Assembly: GCA_938008435.1 (NCBI GenBank)
Contig: CALLKK010000003.1
Span: 1-64,000 of the forward strand
From: an uncultured Steroidobacter sp.
Lineage (GTDB): Bacteria > Pseudomonadota > Gammaproteobacteria > Steroidobacterales > Steroidobacteraceae
Reading direction: 5' to 3'
Length of the DNA: 64,000 nt
Within the stretch, counting starts at the first letter, position 1. Each line of letters begins with the position of its first letter. The notes under the pieces are model-generated. The model saw only the letters and a program-made list of their open reading frames with translations, was not told the DNA's origin and searched no databases. The position numbers were made by a program, and so were the translations under genes. Positions 26,433 to 34,904 of the stretch are shown here, piece by piece.

Positions 26433-27949
26433 GTTCCTGCCACTTCGGCAGGCGCTGCTTTGGTCTGCGCTGCTGCCGTCGTTTCGAGGGCGCGCGCGAG
26501 CTCGCGCGCCACTTCGAGATCGAGATAGGGAATGCGGATCTGATCGGTCGGCGAGGCCGCGCCGGCCGTGTCCACGCGCAACGAGGCCATCCGATAACGC
26601 CGGTCGAACGGCGATTCGCCGAGGCACACCACCTGGACGCGATTGCGCGGCACGATGACGAGCTTGCGGGTCAGCCAACCGCGCCTGAAGAACAAGGCAT
26701 CATCCTGCAGCGCCCAGCGCGTATAGCGCACGTACATCGCCGCATAGCACATGGAGATCGGCACGCCGACGGCGATCAAGAGAAACGGCCATAGCGCGTG
26801 CAGCATGACTGCGAAGCCGAGCCCCACGACGCTCCAGAGCGCCGCGCTCTTACGCATCACGCGCCCATAGGCGCGCGGCGACAACGGCTGCCACTCGGTC
26901 GTGCGAGTGAAGTCCACGTCCGGCAGCGCTCGTGCAATCAGCTCGCGGGCACGATTCGGAGCGGCTAGCGGCGCGAGCCAGCGTACCCTGCCGCGCCCCT
27001 GCTGCTGCGCCTCCGGCGACGCACCGCCGCCTGCGAGATCGACACGCACGGCGACACGGTCGAACACACGATGCAGCAGCGTCTGCGTCACATGCGCTGC
27101 CTGGATGCGCTGCAAACGCAGCGTGAGCGACAGGCGCGTCAGCAAGCCATAACTCGTCCTGAGATCGTTGTCGACGCGAGTCAGCGTGAAACCGTGGAAG
27201 GTAAACAGCGCAAGCGCGACGGAAAGAACGCGCAGCACCAGCACTGCGCCGAGCAGGACGATCAGCATGAGCGCGATTTGAATCACCATGCCGCGCGCGA
27301 TGAGCCGCGCCATCAGCTCGGGACTCACGGCCGCTCTCAGCACGGCGCTCCACACTTCCATGACGCCCGCTTCGTACAAGAAGCCCACGACGCCCGCGAC
27401 GACGATCAGACCGCGATTGTCGATGAGCCCGAACTTGACGACCTCTGCCGTCGACATCGCGAGCAACACGTCTTCGGCTTTGCGCGCGGTGTGCTCGCGC
27501 GCTTCGCCGCCGCGCGCGGCAAAGACGCGTTCACGCAGTTCTTCGGCCGCCGCCAGCCCAAGCACTTGAATCGACGCCTCGGCCTTGCCGCCCGTCGACG
27601 TCTCGACCCGTACTTCCGCTACGCCGAGCAACCGATGCAACAGACTGCGCTCGGTATCGATGTTCTCGATGCGCGCGTAATCGATCTGGCGCACGTTGCG
27701 AAAGAACAGCCCTTCGCGGATGACGAGCCCGGTCGGACCGAGCCCGTAGCGATAGAACCATTGCTTCCACAGCGCAGCAGCGAGGATCACGGCTGCCACT
27801 GGCCACAGCCACGTCGGATTGCCGTCGCGCGAGCCGAAGAAAGCCGCCGCCGCCAATGGCACGATGAGCTGACGCACGAAGGCAAAGACGGCAAACAGCC
27901 ACGAGGTGGGATGCAGCCGCTGATCGGGTTCGAACGTGCCGTCAGTCAC
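26429..27949 (-). CDS. Tandem bacterial PH (bPH2/DUF304) membrane protein, YdbT-like
   Basis: This 506-residue membrane protein has several hydrophobic pairs (about 20-60, 180-270, 380-420), each followed by a bacterial PH-like domain, for example YGLGPTGLVIREGLFFRNVR, FTLTRVDNDLRTSYGLLTR and WALQDDALFFRRGWLTRKL. This triple layout matches YdbT of Bacillus. The start is a GTG (27949) that overlaps the end of the upstream PH gene by 8 bp. YdbS/YdbT pairs have been linked to resistance to membrane-active compounds in Bacillus; the role here is inferred only by family. Confidence 0.82.
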   Translation of the reverse strand: MTDGTFEPDQRLHPTSWLFAVFAFVRQLIVPLAAAAFFGSRDGNPTWLWPVAAVILAAALWKQWFYRYGLGPTGLVIREGLFFRNVRQIDYARIENIDTERSLLHRLLGVAEVRVETSTGGKAEASIQVLGLAAAEELRERVFAARGGEAREHTARKAEDVLLAMSTAEVVKFGLIDNRGLIVVAGVVGFLYEAGVMEVWSAVLRAAVSPELMARLIARGMVIQIALMLIVLLGAVLVLRVLSVALALFTFHGFTLTRVDNDLRTSYGLLTRLSLTLRLQRIQAAHVTQTLLHRVFDRVAVRVDLAGGGASPEAQQQGRGRVRWLAPLAAPNRARELIARALPDVDFTRTTEWQPLSPRAYGRVMRKSAALWSVVGLGFAVMLHALWPFLLIAVGVPISMCYAAMYVRYTRWALQDDALFFRRGWLTRKLVIVPRNRVQVVCLGESPFDRRYRMASLRVDTAGAASPTDQIRIPYLDLEVARELARALETTAAAQTKAAPAEVAGT

Positions 27950-28397
27950 CTTGGGCCTCTTTCGACAAGAGACGATCGCGCAGCGCCAGCGCGTCCTCGT
28001 GGCGCAGCCCTTCGAGCTCGACTTTGGTATAGCGACTGCCGGCGGTGTAGAGCTTGAGCGTCGCGACCCCGTAACGGCGCTGCAGCGGACCTTGTGAGAC
28101 ATCCGTGTGCTGAATCCGCACGCGCGGCACGGACTTGTGCGTCCACCACCACACGCCCTCGCGGATGGTGACCCCCAAGTCATCGACCCGATAGCTGAGC
28201 CGCTCGTAGCGCGCTTTCGACCACCACCAGCCGAGCGGCACGCTGATCACCATCACCGCGCAGAACACGGCGACCGCGAGCACGATCGAGTCCTCCAGGA
28301 GCGGCCCTGCGCACGAGAAGGCTATGAACACGGCGATCGCCGTCGTCTCGACGCGCCAGACAGACACGGTGGCGGGATCGACTCGTTGATCGAGCAT
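27942..28397 (-). CDS. Single PH-domain (bPH2) membrane protein, YdbS-like
   Basis: This 151-residue protein has two hydrophobic segments (about residues 20-60, VFIAFSCAGPLLEDSIVLAV onward) followed by one bacterial PH domain (YRVDDLGVTIREGVWWW, VPRVRIQHTDVSQGPLQRRY, LKLYTAGSRYTKVELEGL). Start 28397 is preceded by AGGAGGG. It is the first of three overlapping genes and diverges from the DUF418 gene across 106 bp. YdbS-like proteins usually travel with a YdbT-like partner, as here. Confidence 0.85.
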   Translation of the reverse strand: MLDQRVDPATVSVWRVETTAIAVFIAFSCAGPLLEDSIVLAVAVFCAVMVISVPLGWWWSKARYERLSYRVDDLGVTIREGVWWWTHKSVPRVRIQHTDVSQGPLQRRYGVATLKLYTAGSRYTKVELEGLRHEDALALRDRLLSKEAQGD

Positions 28398-28503
28398 CGG
28401 CTGCGGGCCCTCCTGTAATCGAGCGATTGTAGCGCTTTCATATCCCTTGGCGGCTACCATCCCCCGAGTAGCAACGCATAGGCGCTTGAGGAACAATCCT
28501 GGC

Positions 28504-29778
28504 ATGGACGGCCCCGCTCCCATCCCGGCATCGGAGCGCATCGACATCGTCGATACGACGCGCGGCATTGCCGTGCTCGGCATCCTGCTCATGAACATCG
28601 TGGGCTTCGCGATGCCGTATGCCTACGAAGATCCGACGAATTGGGGCGGCCACGAGGGGCTCAATCTGTTCGTCTGGCGCGTCGCTGCGTTGTTCTTCGA
28701 AGGCACGATGCGCGGCCTGTTCACGGTGCTCTTCGGCGCCAGCGTCGTGCTGTTCCTGGAACGGCATCGTATGCACGATCCGAATGCGCCGATCGCAAAG
28801 CTCTACTATCGCCGCACGCTCTGGCTGATCGTCTTCGGTCTCGTCGACGCCTATCTCCTGCTCTGGGACGGCGACATTCTGCTGTTCTACAGCGTCATCG
28901 GCCTTACGCTCTATTTCTTTCGCAATCTCTCGACCAAAGCGCTGATCGCCTGGGCGGCGGTCGTTTTCTTGGCGCAGATGGGCCTCACCACGCACGAGTA
29001 CGTCTCGTACAGCAAGGCACGCGATGCCGCTCGCGCGGCAGAGCAGGCACAGTTCGACGCCGAGCCCGCGCCGCCGATCGACCGAGCCCTGCTCGACGAG
29101 TACGAGACCGCGCAACAGCAGCTCAAACCATCACATCCTCAGCTCGAATACATGGTCGATCGGATGCGCGCGAGCTACCGCAGCGCCTTCTCGTTCATGG
29201 CGGAACGGACCTCGTACGTACAGGTCTCGTTCTTCCTGCGTCACGGCATCGGCGACCTGTTGAGCTTCATGCTGCTCGGCATGGCCCTGCTCAAAGCCGG
29301 CGTATTGACCGGACACGCATCGCATCGAACGTACGTCGCAATGACGCTCAGCGGCTATGCGCTCGGGCTCGGCATCAATATGCTCGAGACGGCATTGCTG
29401 GAACGCGCGGATTTCAGCGTCGATGCGCTCATGTTCACGCACTGGACGTACGATCTCGGACGCTTGCCGATGACCTTGGGTCATATCGGCGCCATCTTGC
29501 TGATCCATCGCCATGGACTGTTCACTGCTGCGCAACGAACGTTGGCCGCCGTCGGACGCATGGCGCTCACGAACTATCTCGCCCAGAGCACGATCTGCCT
29601 CTTCGTCTTCACCGGCGCAGGACTTGCTCTTTACGGTCAGCTCCAACGCGTCGAGCTCTATTACGTCGTGGCCGCGATCTGGCTCGGGCAGCTCATCTGG
29701 AGCCCGCTCTGGCTCGCGCACTTTCGTTTCGGTCCGATGGAGTGGCTATGGAGGCGACTCACGTACGGGAAATGGTGA
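28504..29778 (+). CDS. DUF418 family membrane protein
   Basis: This 424-residue polytopic protein matches the DUF418 (YeiB-like) family. The N-terminus ERIDIVDTTRGIAVLGILLMNIVGFAMP is diagnostic, and the C-terminal DUF418 domain shows GRMALTNYLAQSTICLFVFT and LIWSPLWLAHFRFGPMEWLWR. About ten transmembrane segments are seen, with a periplasmic or cytosolic loop at about 170-220. Function is unknown; some members are related to acyltransferase-like membrane proteins. AGGA lies about 11 bases before the ATG. Confidence 0.9.
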   Translation: MDGPAPIPASERIDIVDTTRGIAVLGILLMNIVGFAMPYAYEDPTNWGGHEGLNLFVWRVAALFFEGTMRGLFTVLFGASVVLFLERHRMHDPNAPIAKLYYRRTLWLIVFGLVDAYLLLWDGDILLFYSVIGLTLYFFRNLSTKALIAWAAVVFLAQMGLTTHEYVSYSKARDAARAAEQAQFDAEPAPPIDRALLDEYETAQQQLKPSHPQLEYMVDRMRASYRSAFSFMAERTSYVQVSFFLRHGIGDLLSFMLLGMALLKAGVLTGHASHRTYVAMTLSGYALGLGINMLETALLERADFSVDALMFTHWTYDLGRLPMTLGHIGAILLIHRHGLFTAAQRTLAAVGRMALTNYLAQSTICLFVFTGAGLALYGQLQRVELYYVVAAIWLGQLIWSPLWLAHFRFGPMEWLWRRLTYGKW

Positions 29779-29845
29779 AAACTGCGGCGCACCCAATGGA
29801 GGCTACTGCCGCAGCAAGAAGAACGCCATCGCGTCAAAGAGAGCT

Positions 29846-29911
29846 ATAGCCCGTAGCCCATCAACTCGCGCGTCGCTCGCTTCTGGCCAGAGCCCAGGGC
29901 CCAGCGCCCAC
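29846..29911 (+). repeat. Composite heptad repeat, copy 5
   Basis: Units ATAGCCC and GTAGCCC lie at 29846-29859, then a 24-bp spacer (ATCAACTCGCGCGTCGCTCG onward), then TGGCCAG, AGCCCAG, GGCCCAG and CGCCCAC at 29884-29911. It sits seven bases before the stop of the convergent ligase gene. This is the cleanest example of the A-spacer-B order. Confidence 0.8.
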
Positions 29912-29917
29912 AGGACC

Positions 29918-31453
29918 TTACAATCCTGCAATCTGCCTCACCTGCTCAATCGTATCCGCCTCCTCCGCCGACTTGTCGAGTCGATAGCGCTTGACCCGCG
30001 CGAGGCGGAGCGCCAAGCCGCCCGGATAGCGCGGACTGACTTGCAGGTCGCTGAAGGCGATTTCGACGACCAGCTCGGGACGCACGTACACCGTGTAGCC
30101 ATCGCGGCGCGTTTCGCGACGTAGCAGCTCTTCGGTTTGCCACGCGAGCAGCGCGTCGGTCAGTCCTTTGAAGGTCTTGCCGAGCATCACGTACTCGCCT
30201 GTCGCTGGATCGCGCGCGCCGAGATGCAGGTTGGACAATTTGCCTGTGCGCCGGCCATGCCCCCATTCGGCTGCCAGCACGACGAGATCGAGGGTATGCG
30301 TGCGCTTGATCTTGAGCCAGCTCGCGCCGCGATTGCCCGCTTCGTACGGCGCATGCAGCGCTTTCGCCATCAAGCCTTCGTGCCCGGCAGCAAGCGACGC
30401 TTCGTAGAACTCGCGTGCCGCGTCAGTCGAGCGTGTCACGAGTCGCGGCATGCGCATCGTTTCCGGCACGAGGCGCGCGAGCGTCTCCATCCGTTCCTGC
30501 AGCGGGCGATCGACCAGACTGTCCGCTTCGTGCAGCAAACAATCGAAGAAATAAGCCTGCATCGGCAGCTCGGCTTGAAGCCTTGGCACATCGAGCTTGC
30601 GCCCGAAGCGACGCATCGTCGTTTGAAACGGATGCGGCCGTCCGGTCGGCGTCATGGCAATCGCTTCGCCGTCAAGAATGACGCTGTGCACCGGCAACGC
30701 GCGCACGGCGGCGACGATCTCCGGCACGGCGGCCGTCACGTCGTTACCGCTGCGTGTGTAGATACGCACCGCCTCGCCCGACTTGTGAACCTGAATGCGC
30801 GCGCCGTCCATTTTCCATTCGAGCTGCGCTGCCCCGCCGAGACGTTCGAGCGCCTCGCCGACATCCGTCGCCGTTTGCGCCAACATCGGTGCGACGGGCG
30901 CGAACAGCGCGATCTGAAATTCCGCCAACGCGCTTGCGCCTTGCGTGAGCGCCGTATGCGCCAGCACGCCGAGGTTTTCGGCGTACATCGCCGCGCGCCG
31001 CACATGCTCGATCGGCACATCCGCGGCGGCCGCGATGGCATCGAGCATGACGCCGGCAAGCGCGCCTTGGCGCAGCTCGCCGACGATCAAACGTACGAAG
31101 AACGCTTGCTCAAGCTGCGTACAGCGCGCGAACAGCTCGCGCAGCGCCTGCAATCGCAGACCGGCGGAACCCTCGCCGCGCAATGCAGCGATCTGCGTGA
31201 GCTTGCGGTCGAGCTCGATGATCGTGAGGGAAGGCTCGGGCGCCGATGCGGTCTGCGCGGCTTCACGAAGAACCGCATGGGAGATGCCGATGCGTCCCTG
31301 CCGCAGCTCGCCGGCGAGATACTGCACGGCGATCGCGATCTCCTCGGGGTCAAGTGCGCACAATGCTCGAGCGAGCTCGCGCACCTTGGCGGTGCGTGCC
31401 CGCGTCGCGGCAACGCGCTGGGACAGCTCGGCCAGCTCGGCGAACAGCGTCAT
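29918..31453 (-). CDS. ATP-dependent DNA ligase
   Basis: This 511-residue ligase has an N-terminal all-helical DNA_ligase_A_N domain (about 1-190), then the nucleotidyltransferase core with active-site Lys214 in EWKMDGARIQVHK, motif III YFFDCLLHEADSL, motif IV EGLMAKAL and motif V WLKIKRTHTLDLVVLAAEWG, and a C-terminal OB fold ending near YPGGLALRLARVKRYR. It seals nicks using ATP. Bacteria replicate with NAD-dependent LigA, so this is an accessory repair ligase. Unlike LigD there are no polymerase or phosphoesterase domains, and no Ku gene or other repair genes are adjacent. Confidence 0.95.
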   Translation of the reverse strand: MTLFAELAELSQRVAATRARTAKVRELARALCALDPEEIAIAVQYLAGELRQGRIGISHAVLREAAQTASAPEPSLTIIELDRKLTQIAALRGEGSAGLRLQALRELFARCTQLEQAFFVRLIVGELRQGALAGVMLDAIAAAADVPIEHVRRAAMYAENLGVLAHTALTQGASALAEFQIALFAPVAPMLAQTATDVGEALERLGGAAQLEWKMDGARIQVHKSGEAVRIYTRSGNDVTAAVPEIVAAVRALPVHSVILDGEAIAMTPTGRPHPFQTTMRRFGRKLDVPRLQAELPMQAYFFDCLLHEADSLVDRPLQERMETLARLVPETMRMPRLVTRSTDAAREFYEASLAAGHEGLMAKALHAPYEAGNRGASWLKIKRTHTLDLVVLAAEWGHGRRTGKLSNLHLGARDPATGEYVMLGKTFKGLTDALLAWQTEELLRRETRRDGYTVYVRPELVVEIAFSDLQVSPRYPGGLALRLARVKRYRLDKSAEEADTIEQVRQIAGL

Positions 31454-31550
31454 GCCGACAAGCTAGCACCGAAAGCTGCCTGGAGCGATGTGCGAATACG
31501 AGGCTGGACGATCGGCTCGAGCGCGCAGCCGCGAGCTTCCGCGCGAACCG

Positions 31551-32747
31551 CTACGCGCTGGCGCCCGTTCGCGCAAGCGCGCCGCTCATCTCTTCGATCG
31601 CGCAAACGATGTGGTAGAAAGTGCTCGCCGGCGCCGGCTCGTCGATGAACGTGCCTTCGACGGTCATCTTGTCGTACCAAAGACCCGGCACGGGCGTCTC
31701 GAGATACTTCCACAGCGCACGCGCTGCTTCGTCGGCCACGCTCCAATAGCGCGCGTCGCCGGTCAGCTGCGCCATCGAGCAGGCTGCCTTGATGCGCTCG
31801 GTCTGCGGCCAGAGACGTGCTTGCGGATCGCACACGATCTTGTCGGTGAGCATCTTGTTTACGACCACGCCGCGCGTCCGATCGACGCCGTGTGCCTCGG
31901 CAAGGGCGACGAGCTTGCAAGCCGCCTCGGTCGCGCGCGCAGCCGATGCAGCTTGCGGATTCCGCTTCGCCCAGCGCAACAGCAGGCACGCCCACTCATA
32001 TTGATGACCCGGCTCGACCACGCGCCCCTCTAGTCCTTGCGCCGGATGCCATTGCCGGTCGAAGAACTCGAGCAAGAAGCCTGTCGTCGGATCGATGAAA
32101 CAGGTGAGCGCGAGCTCGACGAGCTCCTTGGCGAGCTTGTGCCAGCGCGGATCGGCATCGAGCTCGCTCCATGCGAGGCTCGCTTCCAACAAATGCATGT
32201 GCGAGTTGGAGATGAGCGGCAGGATGCGCGGCGTGCTTTCCTCGAATCCGGCGATCTGATGCGCGAGCACCGTGCGCAGGACATCGTGCAACTCGTACGC
32301 CATGTCGCGATGCGCGGCATCGCCCAAGGTGGCGTACGCCGCACCAAGTGCGAGCAGCGCGAATGCTTGATCGTAGAGCACGGCGCGCTCGCTGACGATC
32401 GAGCCGTCGGGCTCGACGAGCCCGCAGAACAGTCGGTCCGCGCGGCGGTAATGCTTCAGGAAATAATCGAGCCCATGCTCGACCGCCTGCGCCGCCGGCC
32501 CGGACCAGCCGAGCGCCGGTGCACGGCTGTAGCTATAGACCTGCCGCGGATTGACACGCGCACGGCGCGGCTCGAGCAGACCGGTGCCGTCGACGTCGAG
32601 CCGCTCGTAGAAGCCGCCATGCGTTCGATCCGCACCGTGCTCCCACCAGCGCGGATAGGCATGCTCGAGCAGCCATGTCTTGAGGGCTTCGCAGGTTTGC
32701 GCGGCAGCCCGGTACGCCTGCTGCTCTGAGGTGGATGAATTGGACAC
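31551..32747 (-). CDS. AGE family epimerase/isomerase
   Basis: This 398-residue (alpha/alpha)6-barrel protein belongs to the N-acylglucosamine 2-epimerase family. Typical stretches are WWEHGADRTHGGFYERLD, RRARVNPRQVYSYSRAPAL, NSHMHLLEASLAW, VVEPGHQYEWACLLLRWA and PASTFYHIVCAI, with the catalytic His candidates in NSHMHL and PGHQYEW. Members epimerise N-acylglucosamine, cellobiose or mannobiose, or isomerise mannose; the sequence alone does not choose, though a mannose/fructose isomerase would suit the neighbouring ROK kinase. The start is a GTG at 32747, 100 bp downstream of the kinase gene, so they probably form an operon. Confidence 0.9.
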   Translation of the reverse strand: MSNSSTSEQQAYRAAAQTCEALKTWLLEHAYPRWWEHGADRTHGGFYERLDVDGTGLLEPRRARVNPRQVYSYSRAPALGWSGPAAQAVEHGLDYFLKHYRRADRLFCGLVEPDGSIVSERAVLYDQAFALLALGAAYATLGDAAHRDMAYELHDVLRTVLAHQIAGFEESTPRILPLISNSHMHLLEASLAWSELDADPRWHKLAKELVELALTCFIDPTTGFLLEFFDRQWHPAQGLEGRVVEPGHQYEWACLLLRWAKRNPQAASAARATEAACKLVALAEAHGVDRTRGVVVNKMLTDKIVCDPQARLWPQTERIKAACSMAQLTGDARYWSVADEAARALWKYLETPVPGLWYDKMTVEGTFIDEPAPASTFYHIVCAIEEMSGALARTGASA

Positions 32748-32847
32748 GATCGATTCGGTTCAGGTCACAAGGGCGCACGGATCCCAGTCGCGCCACGCGC
32801 GCAATCGTAACTCAATCGTCGCACGCGCGTCCGTACCGACTCGTGCG

Positions 32848-33771
32848 CTAGCGTCCCCACAACCACGCGGCGCCACGCACGCCGGAGGAGTCGCCCCATT
32901 TTGCTTGCACGATGCGTGCCTCCCAGGTATCGGAGAACACGCGGCTGCGTACGACCGCAGGCAGGCGCTCGTACAACTCTTGGACATTTGACATACCGCC
33001 GCCCAGGACGATCGTGTCGGGATCGACGATATTGCACACCACTGCAAGTGCCCGCCCCAGTCGCTCGATATAGCGGTCAAGCGCCGCTTTGGCTTGCGCA
33101 TCGCCATCGCGTGCCGCACGCACGATCGACTCACCATCGAGCTCGCGGCCTGCGACTCGTGCATAGTCGCGCTGAAATCCGGTGCCCGATACCCAGGTTT
33201 CGATACAGCCGCGCTGGCCGCACCAGCAAGGCGGTACGTCGATTTCCTCGTGCGTCGGCCACGGCAGCGGCATGTGTCCCCATTCCCCGCCGATACCGTG
33301 TGCACCTTCGACGATCTGCCCGTTGACCACCAAGCCGCCGCCGCAACCCGTACCGATGATCACGGCAAATGACACCTTGGAGCCGACTGCGGCGCCGTCG
33401 ACGACTTCGGACAGCGCGAGGCAATTCGCATCGTTCGCCACGCGAATCTCGCGGCCGAGCAAGGCGCTCATGTCGTTCACGAAATCGCGTCCGTTGAGCC
33501 ATACGGAGTTCGCATTGCGCATCGTACCGGTACGCGGCGAGACCGAACCGGGCAACCCGATGCCGACGGTGCCGCGCGCACCGACTTGCCCTTCGACCTC
33601 GAACACCAAATCGCGGACCGCGCGCAGCGCTGCGTCATACTCGCGCGGATTCGGTACGCGCAGGCGCGCAAGCGCTTGGCCGTCGGCATCGAGCGCGGCG
33701 GCTTCGATCTTCGTGCCGCCGAAATCGACGCCTACGCGAAGCGGCGGCGCGTCTGTGTTCGTTGCAGCCAT
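32848..33771 (-). CDS. ROK family sugar kinase, fructokinase-like
   Basis: This 307-residue ROK kinase phosphorylates a hexose with ATP. It shows the phosphate-binding start VGVDFGGTKIEAAALD, the sugar-binding VANDANCLALSE with catalytic Asp, the GIGGEWGHMPLPWP motif and the zinc-binding CWCGQRGCIETWVSG (C-x-C-x4-C). Mak-type fructokinases and related ROK kinases share VANDANC. The start at 33771 has GAGGAG nine bases upstream; the frame extends to 33798. With the downstream AGE enzyme it could convert mannose to fructose to fructose-6-phosphate. Confidence 0.92.
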   Translation of the reverse strand: MAATNTDAPPLRVGVDFGGTKIEAAALDADGQALARLRVPNPREYDAALRAVRDLVFEVEGQVGARGTVGIGLPGSVSPRTGTMRNANSVWLNGRDFVNDMSALLGREIRVANDANCLALSEVVDGAAVGSKVSFAVIIGTGCGGGLVVNGQIVEGAHGIGGEWGHMPLPWPTHEEIDVPPCWCGQRGCIETWVSGTGFQRDYARVAGRELDGESIVRAARDGDAQAKAALDRYIERLGRALAVVCNIVDPDTIVLGGGMSNVQELYERLPAVVRSRVFSDTWEARIVQAKWGDSSGVRGAAWLWGR

Positions 33772-33842
33772 GTTCGGGCTCTCCTCACGCCACGGCATGT
33801 CTCGTCTATTCTAGGGCGGTCGTGCCGAGCAGGAATCAAAAG

Positions 33843-34799
33843 GTGAAACGGATTCTTCGACGGTGGGCACCCGCCTTCGGCGGGTTGGCGCTCGCAATCA
33901 TCGTGGCCCTACTCTTCGAGCGACTTCGCACGATCGAGCCTGCCGAGATCCTCGCGCAAATCCGTTCGCTGTCGACATCCAATGTATTGGGCGCGCTCGC
34001 CTGCTCGGCTGGCGCCTATCTGCTCGTCGGATTCTACGAAGGCATCGCGCTCGCACGTGTCAGCGGGCAACGCCGCAGAGCATATGCGCTGCGCACGACA
34101 CTGATCGCCAATCCCATCGGACGTATCGTCGGCGCGGCGCTCTTGAGCGGCGGTGCACTGCGCTATCGCCTGTACGCCGTCATCGGCCTCGACGCCAAAC
34201 AAGTCGGCGCGCTCATCGTGCTCATGACGATGCCGTACCTGCTCGGCGTGGGCTGGCTCATCGACGTCTCGCTGCTCGTGTACACCGAACAAGCGAGCAA
34301 GGCGCTGCGGCTCGATGCCGCGACGGTGATTCTCTTGGGCCTTGCAGGCCTTGCGAAAGACATCGGCTGGCTCGCGTTCGCAGCATGGCGCACGCGTCCG
34401 ATCATGATTGCCGGCCTGGCGATTCAAATACCGTCGCTACGACACACGCTGCTGCAGACGGCGCTCGGCATCGCGCAGATCCTGTGCAACACCGGCATCT
34501 TGTATCTCGTCATGCCGCCCGAGCTCGACATGAGCTGGCCGGCCTTCATCGCGATCTACTGCATCGCCTTCGTGGCCGGCCAAGTGAGCAATGTCCCCGC
34601 CGGGCTCGGCGTGCTCGAGGGCGTGCTCATGCTGCTCTTGCCGCACGTGCCGCCCGCAAAGTTGCTGGGCGCCGTGCTCGTCTATCGCGCATTGTTCGAG
34701 CTCCTGCCGCTCCTCGTCGGCCTCGTCCTCTGGGCCGCATTCGAAGCAGGCCGGCTGCGCATCAAAGCGCAGGGCGATGCCACGAGACGCGCGCCGTGA
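33843..34799 (+). CDS. Flippase-like membrane protein (LPG synthase transmembrane-region family)
   Basis: This 318-residue polytopic protein resembles the transmembrane half of lysylphosphatidylglycerol synthases (UPF0104/flippase-like), without the catalytic half. Conserved features are RTTLIANPIGRIVGAALLSGGALRYRLY near residue 80 and FVAGQVSNVPAGLGVLEGVL near 245. Eight or so hydrophobic helices are seen. The start GTG at 33843 has AGGA eight bases upstream. It diverges from the ROK kinase across 71 bp and precedes the GH8 gene. A lipid or glycolipid transport role is only inferred. Confidence 0.8.
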   Translation: MKRILRRWAPAFGGLALAIIVALLFERLRTIEPAEILAQIRSLSTSNVLGALACSAGAYLLVGFYEGIALARVSGQRRRAYALRTTLIANPIGRIVGAALLSGGALRYRLYAVIGLDAKQVGALIVLMTMPYLLGVGWLIDVSLLVYTEQASKALRLDAATVILLGLAGLAKDIGWLAFAAWRTRPIMIAGLAIQIPSLRHTLLQTALGIAQILCNTGILYLVMPPELDMSWPAFIAIYCIAFVAGQVSNVPAGLGVLEGVLMLLLPHVPPAKLLGAVLVYRALFELLPLLVGLVLWAAFEAGRLRIKAQGDATRRAP

Positions 34800-34904
34800 G
34801 ATGCCGAATCAACGTACGCTCGGGAGGCAGCCTCGCGCCGCGCGATAAGCTATCCTCACGCACCGCCGTCCGGCCATCGAGCACGACAACAGGAACAATA
34901 TCGC

